Shown here piece by piece: positions 44,403 to 53,864 of a DNA stretch of 64,000 bases. The stretch comes from Paucibacter sp. TC2R-5. Lineage in GTDB: Bacteria; Pseudomonadota; Gammaproteobacteria; Burkholderiales; Burkholderiaceae_C. Positions within the stretch are counted from its first letter, which is position 1. Each line of letters begins with the position of its first letter. The translations under genes and the position numbers were made by a program. Below the pieces are notes generated by a model, which searched no databases, was not told where the DNA came from, and saw only the letters and a list, made by a program, of their open reading frames with translations. Location: positions 342,916 to 406,915 of the forward strand of contig NZ_JAJIRQ010000001.1 in NCBI RefSeq assembly GCF_025717605.1, written 5' to 3'.

Positions 44403-46383
44403 ATTGGCCGCAGCGGCCTTGCTGCTCTTGGCCATGGGCGCGTCATCCGCTGCATCTTCGGCCGCCCCTGCGCCTGCCGACCCGGATCAAGAAATGGGGC
44501 TGGAGGAACTCTTGCGTCAGCCCCTGAAAGAGGTGCCGCGGGATGTGGAGGTCAGTACCGCTTCACGCTTTACCCAAAGCGCGGCGCAGGCGCCCTCGAC
44601 GACTTACGTCATCACCGCCAACGAAATTGCCCGTTTTGGCTTTCGCAACATCAGCGATATCTTGCGTGCACTGCCCGGGCTTTACACCACCAGTGACGGA
44701 TTTTTTAGCTATGTCGGCGCACGCGGCCTGGGCCGCCCTGGCGACCTCAATACTCGCTTGTTGTTCTTGATCGACGGCATGCGAGTGAATGAAAACGTCT
44801 ATGACGCGGCGCTGCTGGGAGGCGATTTTTTCCTCGATGCCGAATTGATCGAGCGGGTGGAGTTCACGCCCGGTCCGGGTTCGGCGCTGTATGGCAATAA
44901 CGCCTTCCTCGGTGTGGTCAATGTGATGAGCAAGCGGGCCGACAAGCTCGGCGGGGCGGAGCTGCGTGCCAGCCGGGATTCACTGGGCCTGCAGCAGGCC
45001 AGGATCAGCCTCGGGCATCGCTCCGAAGCGGGTTGGGAAGGTTGGTTGGCAGCGAGCGAAGCCAGGCAAGACCACATCGCCTTGCCCTACGAAACGCCGC
45101 CCGAGGCCGTGAACGCGCAGCGCGAACTTCTTTGGACGAACAGCAAGCGGCTGTTTGGCAGTTTCAATGCGGGCGACTGGGCGTTTCGAGCGGGTTACAG
45201 CGAGGCCAAGCTTGGTGCGCCGAGCTACCGGGCCGAGAGCATGCCTGCCCAATTCGATCAGGCTTACATCCTCTCGGACAATAGCTTTGTAGCGCTGAAC
45301 CATGAGCGCAGCCTGGGCCCGGACTGGGATTTGTTCGCCAGCGTCTCGGCTAAGCGCAGCAATTACCGGGATCGCTTTCCCTCTGTGGATCCGCAGTCTG
45401 GCCAGCAACGACTCTTCGGCACCACCTCGCGGGGCCGCTGGTCTAACTGGGATCTTAGACTGAGCACGCGGCGCTGGGCCGATCACCGCTTGATGGCTGG
45501 GCTGGAACTTCAAAACGATGCCGAGATGAGAATTCTCACCGGCTTGGAAGGCGAGCCGGCTTTGCAGGAGTTTTTTGGCGATAACCGACGGGTCGGCATA
45601 TTTGTCCAGGATGAATGGCAAATCGCCGACAAGCAGCAACTGATTCTGGGCCTGCGCCGCGACAGCTCCAAGGTGGCCGACCCCAGCATCAACCCGCGAT
45701 TGGCTTGGGTTTGGAGTGGCGTGAGCGATGCAACGCTGCGGCTGATGTACGGCAGTGCCTTTCGAGCCCCGAATCTGAATGAGTTTGCCTTGAATTCCTC
45801 ATGGGAGGTGGCCCTGCCAAAACCTGAGCGGGTGCGAACCCTGGAGGCAGCCTGGGACCAAGCGCTGACTCCGCAGCTTCAGTACCGCGTGTCGGTCTTC
45901 GCTTCAAGGCTCTTGGATTTGATCGAACTGAATCAAGTCGATTTGCCGGTGTACGAGAACAGCCGGCCCTTGCGCAACTATGGCAGCGAGCTGGAGCTGG
46001 AGCGGCGCTGGGACCAGGGCGCGCGCTTGCGCATGGGCCTGTCTTTGCAGCGCAGCCGGGACGAGCAAGGTGCGGGCCTGAGCAACTCGCCTGCCGCCCT
46101 GTTCAAGTTGTTTTATAGCCAGCCCATTTGGGGCGACACCTTGCAACTGTCTTGGCAGTCATTCGCGATGAGCCAGCGCCAGACGGCGGCCCAAAGCCTG
46201 CCCGGCTATTGGCTGAATAACGTCAATTTGCTGTGGCGCCCCCGGCTGGACGTTGACCTGAGCCTGGGTTTTTACAACCTCGGCAATACCCGCGTGATTG
46301 ACCGACCCCGGGTGGACCAGTCCGCCTCGCAGCAGCCGGGCCGCTCGGTGCAGCTTGCGCTGAGCTGGAGGTTTGGTTCATGA
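44386..46383 (+). CDS. TonB-dependent receptor-like outer-membrane protein
   Basis: A 665-residue protein with a signal peptide (MLLRAKLAAAALLLLAMGAS, cleavage near 25), a short linker (GLEELLRQPLKEV), the plug domain (TTYVITANEIARFGFRNISD, then RLLFLIDGMRVNEN, GPGSALYGNNAFLGVVNV) and a barrel ending in an aromatic-rich strand (LALSWRF-GS). An AGAAGGG precedes the start, which lies inside the end of the cyclase gene. Its stop overlaps the yfiR start (ATGA). The genetic coupling to cyclase and YfiR suggests signalling or sensing rather than simple nutrient uptake. Substrate unknown. Confidence 0.9.
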   Translation: MLLRAKLAAAALLLLAMGASSAASSAAPAPADPDQEMGLEELLRQPLKEVPRDVEVSTASRFTQSAAQAPSTTYVITANEIARFGFRNISDILRALPGLYTTSDGFFSYVGARGLGRPGDLNTRLLFLIDGMRVNENVYDAALLGGDFFLDAELIERVEFTPGPGSALYGNNAFLGVVNVMSKRADKLGGAELRASRDSLGLQQARISLGHRSEAGWEGWLAASEARQDHIALPYETPPEAVNAQRELLWTNSKRLFGSFNAGDWAFRAGYSEAKLGAPSYRAESMPAQFDQAYILSDNSFVALNHERSLGPDWDLFASVSAKRSNYRDRFPSVDPQSGQQRLFGTTSRGRWSNWDLRLSTRRWADHRLMAGLELQNDAEMRILTGLEGEPALQEFFGDNRRVGIFVQDEWQIADKQQLILGLRRDSSKVADPSINPRLAWVWSGVSDATLRLMYGSAFRAPNLNEFALNSSWEVALPKPERVRTLEAAWDQALTPQLQYRVSVFASRLLDLIELNQVDLPVYENSRPLRNYGSELELERRWDQGARLRMGLSLQRSRDEQGAGLSNSPAALFKLFYSQPIWGDTLQLSWQSFAMSQRQTAAQSLPGYWLNNVNLLWRPRLDVDLSLGFYNLGNTRVIDRPRVDQSASQQPGRSVQLALSWRFGS

Positions 46384-46907
46384 AGCGAGCGCGCCTGCTC
46401 AGCCGCCTCGCGGCCGCCTTGCTCGTTATGAGCGCGGTGTTGGGCGTCAGCGCAGCGCCGGCCTTGGATGATGCCCAGCTGCGCGCTGCTTTTATTTATC
46501 GCTTTGCGCAGTTCACGCAGTGGCCGCCGCCGCCGATGCGCGAATTCACTTATTGTGTGGCCGGCAATGCCGCCATGCAGGCTTCGCTGCAGGCACTAAC
46601 GGCCAAAGCCCATGGCGAGGCCAGTAGCCGCCTGCGCGTGTTGACCGAGCCGCAACAAGCGGCGCAATGCCAGCTGCTGCTCTTGGGCTTCGATGAGCGG
46701 GCCGAGCTGCAGCGCTGGACGGCAGTGCTGGCCGCTGAGCCGGTCTTGGTGGTCGGCGACAGCGCTGAGGCCTTTCGCAATGGCGCGGTGATCGCGCTGG
46801 TGGCCGAACCCAACGGCCTGGCTTTTCGCATCAATCACACCGAGGCCAAGCGGCGCGGGCTGGTGCTGAGCTCGCAGATGCTCAAGCTGGCGCGCGAGGT
46901 GAAGTGA
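46380..46907 (+). CDS. YfiR-family periplasmic protein (DUF4154)
   Basis: A 175-residue exported protein. A signal peptide (about residues 1-26, ending VSAAPA) is followed by the YfiR core: LRAAFIYRFAQFTQWPPP, FTYCVAGNAA, LLLGFDE, LVVGDSAEAFRNGAVIALV and a final FRINHTEAKRRGLVLSSQML-KL. The cysteines in YCVAG and QCQLL may form a disulphide. In Pseudomonas YfiR binds and restrains the cyclase YfiN. Here the gene is fused by overlap to a receptor, itself overlapping a YfiN-like cyclase. It converges with murI ten bases away. Confidence 0.9.
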   Translation: MKRARLLSRLAAALLVMSAVLGVSAAPALDDAQLRAAFIYRFAQFTQWPPPPMREFTYCVAGNAAMQASLQALTAKAHGEASSRLRVLTEPQQAAQCQLLLLGFDERAELQRWTAVLAAEPVLVVGDSAEAFRNGAVIALVAEPNGLAFRINHTEAKRRGLVLSSQMLKLAREVK

Positions 46908-46916
46908 GGTGAGTGT

Positions 46917-47720
46917 CTAAAGGCGCAAGGCCTGGGCTTGTAGCGGCCAAGCCAGCGCTTGCTGGATGAACTGCGTCAGTGCGCCGGCGCTGCCCGTCGT
47001 CAGCAGAATTGGCGCCGCTGTGGTCGCCGCCAAGCCCAAGGCTTGCCATTGTTTGGCCGCTTGCTGCGCCACCGCCGATTCGATATTGAGCAGCTTGACT
47101 TGCTCGCCGAGCACCCGCTGCAAAGCCGGCTGCACCAAGGGGTAATGGGTGCAGCCCATCAAGACGGTGTCAACCTGGGCATCGACCAAGGGCTGGCACA
47201 GCTGGGCGAGTAATTGATGCAAGGCCGGTGTTTCCAACTCTCCGCGCTCAATCAAGGCGACCAGGCCCGGGCAGGGCTGGCTGAAGACCTGTGCAGCCCC
47301 AGCGTGGCGGGCAATCAAATCGGCAAAGCGGGCGCTGGCAATCGTGGACGGCGTGGCCATCACACCGATGCGGCCGTTTCGACTGGCCGCCACCGCCGGC
47401 TTGATGCCGGGCTCGGTGCCAACGATGGGCATGTCCGGCCAGCGCTGCCTGAGCGCGCCAATCGCGTGCGCGGTGGCGGTATTGCAAGCCACCACCAAGA
47501 CCCGCGCGCCTTGATCTATCAAGTGCTCGGCCAGGGTCAGGCTGCGTTGAATGATGTAGTCGGGTTCGCGCTGGCCATAGGGCGCATGTGCAGCGTCAGC
47601 CACATAAAGCATGGGCACTTCGGGCAGCAGGCGGTGCAGCTCGCGCAAGACGGTGAGGCCGCCGACGCCGGAGTCAAACACACCCAGGCAAGCCGGGTTG
47701 GAAGGAATGGTCGAGATCAT
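46917..47720 (-). CDS. murI: Glutamate racemase MurI
   Basis: A 267-residue racemase that makes D-glutamate for peptidoglycan. It begins with GVFDSGVGGLTVLREL, and both catalytic cysteines are present in VVACNTATAHAIG and VLMGCTHYPL. Length is normal. It is divergent from etfB, separated by a 163-base promoter region. Confidence 0.97.
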   Translation of the reverse strand: MISTIPSNPACLGVFDSGVGGLTVLRELHRLLPEVPMLYVADAAHAPYGQREPDYIIQRSLTLAEHLIDQGARVLVVACNTATAHAIGALRQRWPDMPIVGTEPGIKPAVAASRNGRIGVMATPSTIASARFADLIARHAGAAQVFSQPCPGLVALIERGELETPALHQLLAQLCQPLVDAQVDTVLMGCTHYPLVQPALQRVLGEQVKLLNIESAVAQQAAKQWQALGLAATTAAPILLTTGSAGALTQFIQQALAWPLQAQALRL

Positions 47721-47848
47721 TAAGTGCGGCAGTCTAGCTTTTGTCGCCGGGCAGCTCCGGCATAGTGGCTAGAATAGAACGATCGTGCTTTTTTACTGCT
47801 TTGCGGCAAAGAAGCTGCCGGGCTGCTGGGCCGCCCCCGTAGAATCTG

Positions 47849-47865
47849 GTTAACGTTAACGTCAA
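47849..47865 (+). promoter_or_regulatory. Palindromic operator upstream of etfB
   Basis: GTTAACGTTAAC (47849-47860) is a perfect palindrome. The overlapping TTAACGTTAACGTCAA (47850-47865) is a 16-base palindrome with one mismatched pair. It lies 18 bases before the etfB start. Its shape resembles operators assigned to LiuR-type regulators of branched-chain amino-acid and fatty-acid breakdown in proteobacteria, from memory. The regulator gene is not in this window. Confidence 0.45.
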
Positions 47866-47883
47866 TTAGTCTTGGAGTAATCG

Positions 47884-48636
47884 ATGAAAGTCCTGGTCCC
47901 AGTCAAACGCGTGGTCGACTACAACGTCAAAGTGCGCGTCAAGAGCGACGGCAGCGGCGTGGATATCGCCAACGTGAAAATGTCGATGAACCCCTTTGAT
48001 GAAATTGCCATCGAAGAAGCGGTGCGCCTGAAAGAGAAGGGCGTGGTCACCGAAGTGATCGCCGTGTCTTGCGGCGTCACGCAGTGCCAGGAAACCCTGC
48101 GCACGGCGATGGCCATCGGCGCCGACCGCGCCATCCTGATCGAGACCGATGCCGAGTTGCAGCCGCTGGCCGTCGCCAAGTTGCTGAAGGCCTTGGTCGA
48201 CAAAGAGCAGCCCGGCCTGGTGATTCTGGGCAAGCAGGCGATCGATGACGACTGCAACCAGACCGGCCAGATGCTGGCCGCGCTGACCGGCATGCCGCAG
48301 GGCACGTTTGCCAGCAAGGTCGAGCTGACCGCGGATTCGGTCGCCGTGACGCGTGAAGTCGACGGTGGCCTGGAAACGGTCAAGCTGTCGCTGCCCGCCG
48401 TCATCACCACCGATTTGCGCCTGAATGAGCCGCGTTATGTGACGCTGCCCAACATCATGAAGGCTAAGAAGAAGCAGATGGACGTGATCAAGCCGGCCGA
48501 TTTGGGTGTGGACGTCGCGCCGCGCATCAAGACCTTGAAGGTCGAGGAGCCGCCCAAGCGCAGCGCCGGCATCAAGGTGGCCGATGTGGCCGCCCTGGTC
48601 GACAAGCTGAAAAACGAAGCCAAGGTCATTGGCTAA
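47884..48636 (+). CDS. etfB: Electron transfer flavoprotein beta subunit
   Basis: A 250-residue subunit of the ETF dimer that passes electrons from acyl-CoA dehydrogenases to ETF-ubiquinone oxidoreductase. It opens with [20 protein letters not shown] and contains the AMP-binding [29 protein letters not shown] near the end is typical. TTGGAG lies before the ATG. It precedes etfA by 29 bases. Confidence 0.97.
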   Translation: MKVLVPVKRVVDYNVKVRVKSDGSGVDIANVKMSMNPFDEIAIEEAVRLKEKGVVTEVIAVSCGVTQCQETLRTAMAIGADRAILIETDAELQPLAVAKLLKALVDKEQPGLVILGKQAIDDDCNQTGQMLAALTGMPQGTFASKVELTADSVAVTREVDGGLETVKLSLPAVITTDLRLNEPRYVTLPNIMKAKKKQMDVIKPADLGVDVAPRIKTLKVEEPPKRSAGIKVADVAALVDKLKNEAKVIG

Positions 48637-48665
48637 ACCTGATCAGAAGAATTCGGAGAACCTCA

Positions 48666-49598
48666 ATGACTGCTCTCGTAATTGCTGAACACGACAACGC
48701 CCATATCAAGGGCGCGACCTTGAATACTGTCACCGCCGCTTTGGCGACCGGTGCCGACGTGCATGTGCTGGTGGCCGGCTTCAATGCCACCGCTGCCGCT
48801 GCAGCCGCTGCACAAATCGCCGGTGTGGCCAAGGTCTTGCATGCCGACGCCGCTGCGCTGGAAAACGGCCTTGCCGAGAACCTCGCTGCTCAAGTGCTGG
48901 CGATTGCGTCCGGCTACACCCACATCCTGTTCCCGGCCACCGCCTCGGGCAAGAACGTGGCGCCGCGCGTTGCCGCCTTGCTGGACATGGCTCAACTGTC
49001 CGACGTCACCAAGGTCATCAGCGCCGACACCTTCGAGCGCCCGATCTATGCCGGTAACGCGATCGCCACCGTGCAAAGCAGCGATGCGGTCAAGATCCTG
49101 ACCGTGCGCACGACCGGCTTTGACGCGGCAGCCGCCACCGGTGGCAGCGCCGCCGTTGAAGTGGTTGCAGCCGCTGCCGACAGTGGCAAAAGCAGCTTCG
49201 CCGGCCGTGAAGTGACCAAGAACGACCGCCCCGAGCTGACGGCAGCCAAGGTGATCGTCTCCGGTGGCCGCGCTCTGGGCTCGAACGACAAGTTCATGGA
49301 AGTGCTGACACCTTTGGCCGACAAGCTCGGTGCCGCACTCGGTGCCTCGCGCGCCGCTGTGGATGCCGGATATGCCCCCAACGATTGGCAGGTCGGCCAG
49401 ACCGGCAAGATCGTCGCTCCTCAGCTCTATATCGCTTGCGGCATCTCGGGTGCGATCCAGCATCTGGCCGGCATGAAGGACTCCAAGGTGATCGTCGCGA
49501 TCAACAAGGATGCCGAAGCACCGATCTTCTCGGTCGCCGATTACGGCCTGGAAGCCGACCTGTTCGTGGCTGTGCCGGAACTGGTCAAGTCGCTTTGA
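48666..49598 (+). CDS. etfA: Electron transfer flavoprotein alpha subunit
   Basis: A 310-residue FAD-binding subunit. The FAD domain shows [55 protein letters not shown] and [20 protein letters not shown]. It forms a dimer with the etfB product and is followed by a strong terminator. Confidence 0.97.
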   Translation: MTALVIAEHDNAHIKGATLNTVTAALATGADVHVLVAGFNATAAAAAAAQIAGVAKVLHADAAALENGLAENLAAQVLAIASGYTHILFPATASGKNVAPRVAALLDMAQLSDVTKVISADTFERPIYAGNAIATVQSSDAVKILTVRTTGFDAAAATGGSAAVEVVAAAADSGKSSFAGREVTKNDRPELTAAKVIVSGGRALGSNDKFMEVLTPLADKLGAALGASRAAVDAGYAPNDWQVGQTGKIVAPQLYIACGISGAIQHLAGMKDSKVIVAINKDAEAPIFSVADYGLEADLFVAVPELVKSL

Positions 49599-49624
49599 TT
49601 TCACGCGTTTGACAAACAAGCCTG

Positions 49625-49660
49625 AAGGCGCCCGACTGCATGGTCGCGGCGCCTTTTTTT
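49625..49660 (+). terminator. Rho-independent terminator after etfA
   Basis: AAGGCGCC (49625-49632) pairs with GGCGCCTT (49648-49655) around a 15-base loop and is followed by a run of seven Ts (49654-49660). It ends the etfBA transcript, 27 bases past the stop, and lies just 18 bases before the acyl-CoA dehydrogenase start. Read-through or attenuation may therefore adjust the ratio. Confidence 0.85.
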
Positions 49661-49677
49661 GATTCGGAGACTAGAAA

Positions 49678-51477
49678 ATGACTTATCGCGCCCCCGTTAA
49701 AGACCTGATGTTCAATATGCAGGCGCTGGCCGACCTGCCCGCCCTGAACAAAATTCCCGCCTTTGCCGACTTTGACCTCGACACCGCGCAGGCCGTGCTG
49801 GAGGAATGCGCGAAGCTGTGCGAAGACGTGATCGCCCCGCTGAACTGGGAAGGCGACAAGAACCCGTCCTTCTGGAAAGACGGCCAGGTTTTCACCACAC
49901 CCGGTTTCAAAGAAGCGTTCAAGCAGTTTGCCGAAGGCGGCTGGCAAGGCCTGCAGCACCCGGACGAGTTTGGCGGCCAGGGCCTGCCCAAGACCATTGG
50001 TGCGGCCTGCGGCGAGATGATCAATAGCGCTAACGTCAGCTTTGCGCTGTGTCCGCTCTTGACCGACGGCGCGATCGAAGCCTTGCTGACCGCTGGGTCC
50101 GAAGAGCAAAAGAACATCTTCATCCCCAAGCTGGTCGATGGCAGCTGGACCGGCACGATGAATCTGACCGAGCCGCAAGCCGGCTCCGACTTGGCGCAGG
50201 TGCGCACCCGCGCCGAGCCGCAGGCAGACGGCACTTACAAGATCTTCGGCACCAAGATCTTCATCACCTATGGTGAGCACGATATGGCCGAGAACATCGT
50301 CCATCTGGTGCTGGCCCGCGTGGTCGGCGCGCCCGAAGGCGTCAAGGGCATCAGCTTGTTCCTGGTGCCCAAGTTCATGGTCAATGCGGATGGTTCATTG
50401 GGCGCGCGCAACGACGCGCATTGCGTGTCGATCGAGCACAAGATGGGCATCAAGGCCAGCCCGACTGCCGTGCTGCAGTTTGGCGACCATGGCGGTGCTA
50501 TTGGAACGCTTATTGGCGAGGAAAACCGTGGCCTTGAGTACATGTTCATCATGATGAACGCGGCCCGTTTCGGCGTTGGCGTACAGGGCATTGCGGTGGC
50601 CGAGCGCTCCTACCAAAAGGCAGCGAGTTTCGCCCGTGACCGTGTGCAGTCGCGCCCGGTTGATGGCTCCACCGCAGCCGGTGGTGGCGCTGCGCCCATC
50701 TTGCACCACCCAGATGTGCGCCGCATGTTGATGACGATGCGAGCCTTGACCGAAGGTTGCCGGGCGATGTCCAGCGTGGCGGCCAGCGCCTATGACACCG
50801 CCCATCACCACGCCGATGCGGCGATCGCCAAGCAGGCGCAGACCTTCTATGAATTCCTGGTGCCGCTCGTCAAGGGCTATAGCACCGAGATGAGCTTGGA
50901 GGTCACCGACCTGGGCGTGCAAGTGCATGGCGGCATGGGCTTTATCGAGGAGACCGGCGCGGCGCAACATTACCGCGACGCCAAGATCCTGACCATTTAC
51001 GAAGGCACGACCGCCATTCAGGCGAACGACCTGGTCGGCCGCAAAACCGGCCGTGATGGCGGCGCTTTCGCCCGCTCGGTGGCCGGCCTGGTCGAGGCGA
51101 CCGAGGCACAGCTGGCCGCGCGCGACAGCGCCGCCGCGCGCTCGGTGCTCAAGCGCTTGTCGGCTGCTCGTCTGGCTTATCTGGATGTGGTGGACTTCAT
51201 CGCGGCCAATTCACGCAGCAATCCGAACGCGGCTTACGCCGGCTCGGTGCCTTATCTGATGTTGGCCGGCAATCTGGTCGCCGGCTGGCAATTGGCGCGC
51301 TCGCTGATGGTGGCCGAGGATCATTTGGCGGCGGGCGAAGACGTCGCCTTCATGTCCGCCAAGATCGCCACCGCGCGCTTCTATGCCGAACACATCCTGA
51401 GCCGCGCCGGCGGCTTGCGTGATGCCATCGTCGAGGGCGCCGACAGCGTCACCGCGATGTCGCTTGAAGCTTTCTGA
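49678..51477 (+). CDS. Acyl-CoA dehydrogenase, long form
   Basis: A 599-residue flavoenzyme oxidising acyl-CoA to enoyl-CoA with ETF as acceptor. The first 35 residues are an extra N-terminal segment. MNLTEPQAGSDLAQVRTRA, FITYGEHDMAENIVHLVLAR and VQVHGGMGFIEETGAAQHYR are family signatures. The catalytic base should be the glutamate in ILTIYEGTTAIQANDLVGRK. The extra C-terminal helices (from about residue 460) mark the roughly 600-residue subgroup. It directly follows the etf genes and its terminator, and precedes the nitronate monooxygenase-like gene by 15 bases. Confidence 0.95.
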   Translation: MTYRAPVKDLMFNMQALADLPALNKIPAFADFDLDTAQAVLEECAKLCEDVIAPLNWEGDKNPSFWKDGQVFTTPGFKEAFKQFAEGGWQGLQHPDEFGGQGLPKTIGAACGEMINSANVSFALCPLLTDGAIEALLTAGSEEQKNIFIPKLVDGSWTGTMNLTEPQAGSDLAQVRTRAEPQADGTYKIFGTKIFITYGEHDMAENIVHLVLARVVGAPEGVKGISLFLVPKFMVNADGSLGARNDAHCVSIEHKMGIKASPTAVLQFGDHGGAIGTLIGEENRGLEYMFIMMNAARFGVGVQGIAVAERSYQKAASFARDRVQSRPVDGSTAAGGGAAPILHHPDVRRMLMTMRALTEGCRAMSSVAASAYDTAHHHADAAIAKQAQTFYEFLVPLVKGYSTEMSLEVTDLGVQVHGGMGFIEETGAAQHYRDAKILTIYEGTTAIQANDLVGRKTGRDGGAFARSVAGLVEATEAQLAARDSAAARSVLKRLSAARLAYLDVVDFIAANSRSNPNAAYAGSVPYLMLAGNLVAGWQLARSLMVAEDHLAAGEDVAFMSAKIATARFYAEHILSRAGGLRDAIVEGADSVTAMSLEAF

Positions 51478-51492
51478 ACGGAGAAATTCTCA

Positions 51493-52446
51493 ATGTCCTT
51501 GCCCCCGATTCTGCAAAACCTGCCGCTGCCCATCATCGGCTCGCCACTGTTCATCATCAGCAACCCCAAACTGGTGATTGCCCAGTGCAAGGCCGGCGTG
51601 GTCGGCTCGATGCCGGCGCTGAATGCCCGCCCGGCCGAGCTGCTCGACGAGTGGTTGAACGAGATCACCACCGAACTGGCCGCCTACAACCTGGCCAACC
51701 CGGACAAGCCGGCCGCCCCGTTTGCGATCAACCAGATCGTGCACAAAAGTAATGACCGGCTTGAACATGACATGGCGGTCTGCGCCAAGTACAAGGTGCC
51801 CATCATCATCACCTCGCTGGGCGCGCGTGAAGACGTCAACCAAGCGGTTCACGCCTGGGGCGGCATCGTGCTGCACGACATCATCAACAACAAGTTCGCT
51901 AAGAAGGCGATCGAAAAAGGCGCCGATGGCCTGATCGCGGTGGCGGCCGGTGCCGGCGGCCATGCCGGCGTGAAAAGCCCGTTCGCGCTGATCCAGGAAA
52001 TCCGTGAATGGTTCGACGGCCCAGTCGCCTTGTCGGGCTCGATTGCCACAGGCGATGCGGTGTTAGCGGCCCAAGCGATGGGGGCGGACTTCGCTTACAT
52101 CGGCTCGGCCTTTATCGCCACCGATGAAGCGCGCGCGGCCGACGCCTACAAGCAGATGATTGTGGACAGCAATAGCGATGACATCGTTTACAGCAATCTG
52201 TTCACCGGCGTGCACGGCAACTACCTGCGTGGCTCCATCGTCAATGCCGGCATGGACCCGGATCATCTGCCCGAGAGTGACCCAAGCGCGATGAACTTCG
52301 GCGGTAGCTCCGCCAAGGCCTGGAAAGAAATCTGGGGCTGCGGCCAAGGCATTGGCGCGGTGCGTGAGGTGTTGCCGGCCGGCCAGCTGGTTGCGCGTCT
52401 GGCGGCCGAGTATCAGGCCGCCAGGGCGCGTTTAGCTTTGGGCTGA
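51493..52446 (+). CDS. Nitronate monooxygenase-family FMN oxidoreductase
   Basis: A 317-residue TIM-barrel FMN protein of the 2-nitropropane dioxygenase/nitronate monooxygenase family. It contains PLPIIGSPLFIISNPKLVIA, VAAGAGGHAGVKSPFAL and LSGSIATGDAVLAAQAMGAD, the phosphate-binding end of the barrel. Members oxidise nitronates or act as enoyl reductase-like enzymes; the link to the acyl-CoA dehydrogenase, 15 bases upstream, points to a role in lipid or toxic nitro-acid catabolism. Its stop codon abuts the dctA stop on the other strand, with no bases between. Confidence 0.9.
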   Translation: MSLPPILQNLPLPIIGSPLFIISNPKLVIAQCKAGVVGSMPALNARPAELLDEWLNEITTELAAYNLANPDKPAAPFAINQIVHKSNDRLEHDMAVCAKYKVPIIITSLGAREDVNQAVHAWGGIVLHDIINNKFAKKAIEKGADGLIAVAAGAGGHAGVKSPFALIQEIREWFDGPVALSGSIATGDAVLAAQAMGADFAYIGSAFIATDEARAADAYKQMIVDSNSDDIVYSNLFTGVHGNYLRGSIVNAGMDPDHLPESDPSAMNFGGSSAKAWKEIWGCGQGIGAVREVLPAGQLVARLAAEYQAARARLALG

Positions 52447-53769
52447 TCAGGTCTTGAGGTGCAGGTTGACGCGGTCCAGCACCTGCTCGGGCGCGTCGGC
52501 CTCCAGGTCGGTCTCATTGTTGAGATGTCGGTTCATGCGCTCAACATCCAGGTCGCCGGTCCATTTCGCGACCACCAGGGTGGCCACGCCGTTACCGATC
52601 AAATTGGTCAGCGCACGTGCCTCGCTCATGAAGCGGTCAATGCCCAGGATCAAAGCCAGTCCCGCGACCGGGATGCCGCCGACGGCGCTGAGCGTGGCGG
52701 CCAGCACGATGAAGCCGCTGCCGGTCACGCCAGCTGCGCCCTTGGAGGTCAACAGCAGCACGGCCAACAGGGTCAGTTGTTGCGTCAGCGTCATCGGCGT
52801 GTTGGTGGCCTGAGCGATGAAGACCGCTGCCATGGTCAGGTAGATCGAGGTGCCGTCCAGATTGAAGGAATAGCCGGTCGGGATCACCAGGCCGACAGTG
52901 GACTTCTTGGCGCCGAGGTTTTCCATCTTGGCCATCATGCGCGGCAGCACCGACTCGGATGAAGAGGTGCCCAGCACGATCAGCAGTTCTTCCTTGATGT
53001 AGCGGATGAATTTGAAGATCGAGAAACCATGCGCGCGTGCGATGCTGCCCAGCACGATGACGATGAACAGCAGGCAGGTCAGGTAGAAGCTGCCCATCAG
53101 CTTGGCCAGCTGCAGCAGCGAGCCCAGACCGTATTTGCCGATGGTGAAGGCCATTGCGCCGAACGCGCCGATCGGGGCTAGCTTCATGATGTAGCCGACG
53201 ATCACGAACAGCACATGCGAGCTTTTCTCGATCAGGTCGAACACCATGGTGCCGCGGCCGCCAAAGCGGTGCAGAGCAAAGCCGAACAGCAGCGCGATCA
53301 AGAGCACTTGCAGCATCTCGCCCTTGGCGAAGGCATCGACCACGGTGGTGGGGATGATGGCGAGCAAGAACTCGGTGGTGGTCTGCATCTTGCCGGGCGC
53401 GGTGTAGGCGGCAATGCTCTTGGTGTCCAGCGCAGCCGGGTCCACATTCATACCAGCGCCGGGTTGCAGCACATTCACCACCACAAGGCCAATCACCAGC
53501 GCCAGGCTGGAGACGATCTCAAAGTAAAGCAAGGCCAATCCGCCGGTCTTGCCGACCTTCTTCATGTCCTCCATGCCGGCGATGCCGACCACCACGGTGC
53601 AGAAGATGATGGGCGCGATGATCATCTTGATCAGCTTGATGAAGCCGTCGCCGAGCGGCTTCATCGCCGCACCACTCTCCGGGTAGAAGTGGCCCAGCAA
53701 CACGCCCAAGATGATGGCCGTGATGACCTGGGCGTAGAGTGATTTGTAAATGGGTGGTCTGGTTTGCAC
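52447..53769 (-). CDS. dctA: C4-dicarboxylate/cation symporter DctA
   Basis: A 440-residue inner-membrane transporter of the DAACS family. Signatures are [39 protein letters not shown], the serine-rich reentrant loop [34 protein letters not shown] and the substrate site [19 protein letters not shown]-like region ([15 protein letters not shown]). It imports succinate, malate and fumarate with protons or sodium. Convergent with the preceding flavin gene. Confidence 0.95.
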   Translation of the reverse strand: MQTRPPIYKSLYAQVITAIILGVLLGHFYPESGAAMKPLGDGFIKLIKMIIAPIIFCTVVVGIAGMEDMKKVGKTGGLALLYFEIVSSLALVIGLVVVNVLQPGAGMNVDPAALDTKSIAAYTAPGKMQTTTEFLLAIIPTTVVDAFAKGEMLQVLLIALLFGFALHRFGGRGTMVFDLIEKSSHVLFVIVGYIMKLAPIGAFGAMAFTIGKYGLGSLLQLAKLMGSFYLTCLLFIVIVLGSIARAHGFSIFKFIRYIKEELLIVLGTSSSESVLPRMMAKMENLGAKKSTVGLVIPTGYSFNLDGTSIYLTMAAVFIAQATNTPMTLTQQLTLLAVLLLTSKGAAGVTGSGFIVLAATLSAVGGIPVAGLALILGIDRFMSEARALTNLIGNGVATLVVAKWTGDLDVERMNRHLNNETDLEADAPEQVLDRVNLHLKT

Positions 53770-53864
53770 GATGGACTCTCCGATGTCGACTGTGCGGCAT
53801 CTTGCGTCCGGCGTGCTGGTCTGGATATGAGGGGATTTACATACAGGGCAACAGCCGGCGAATT

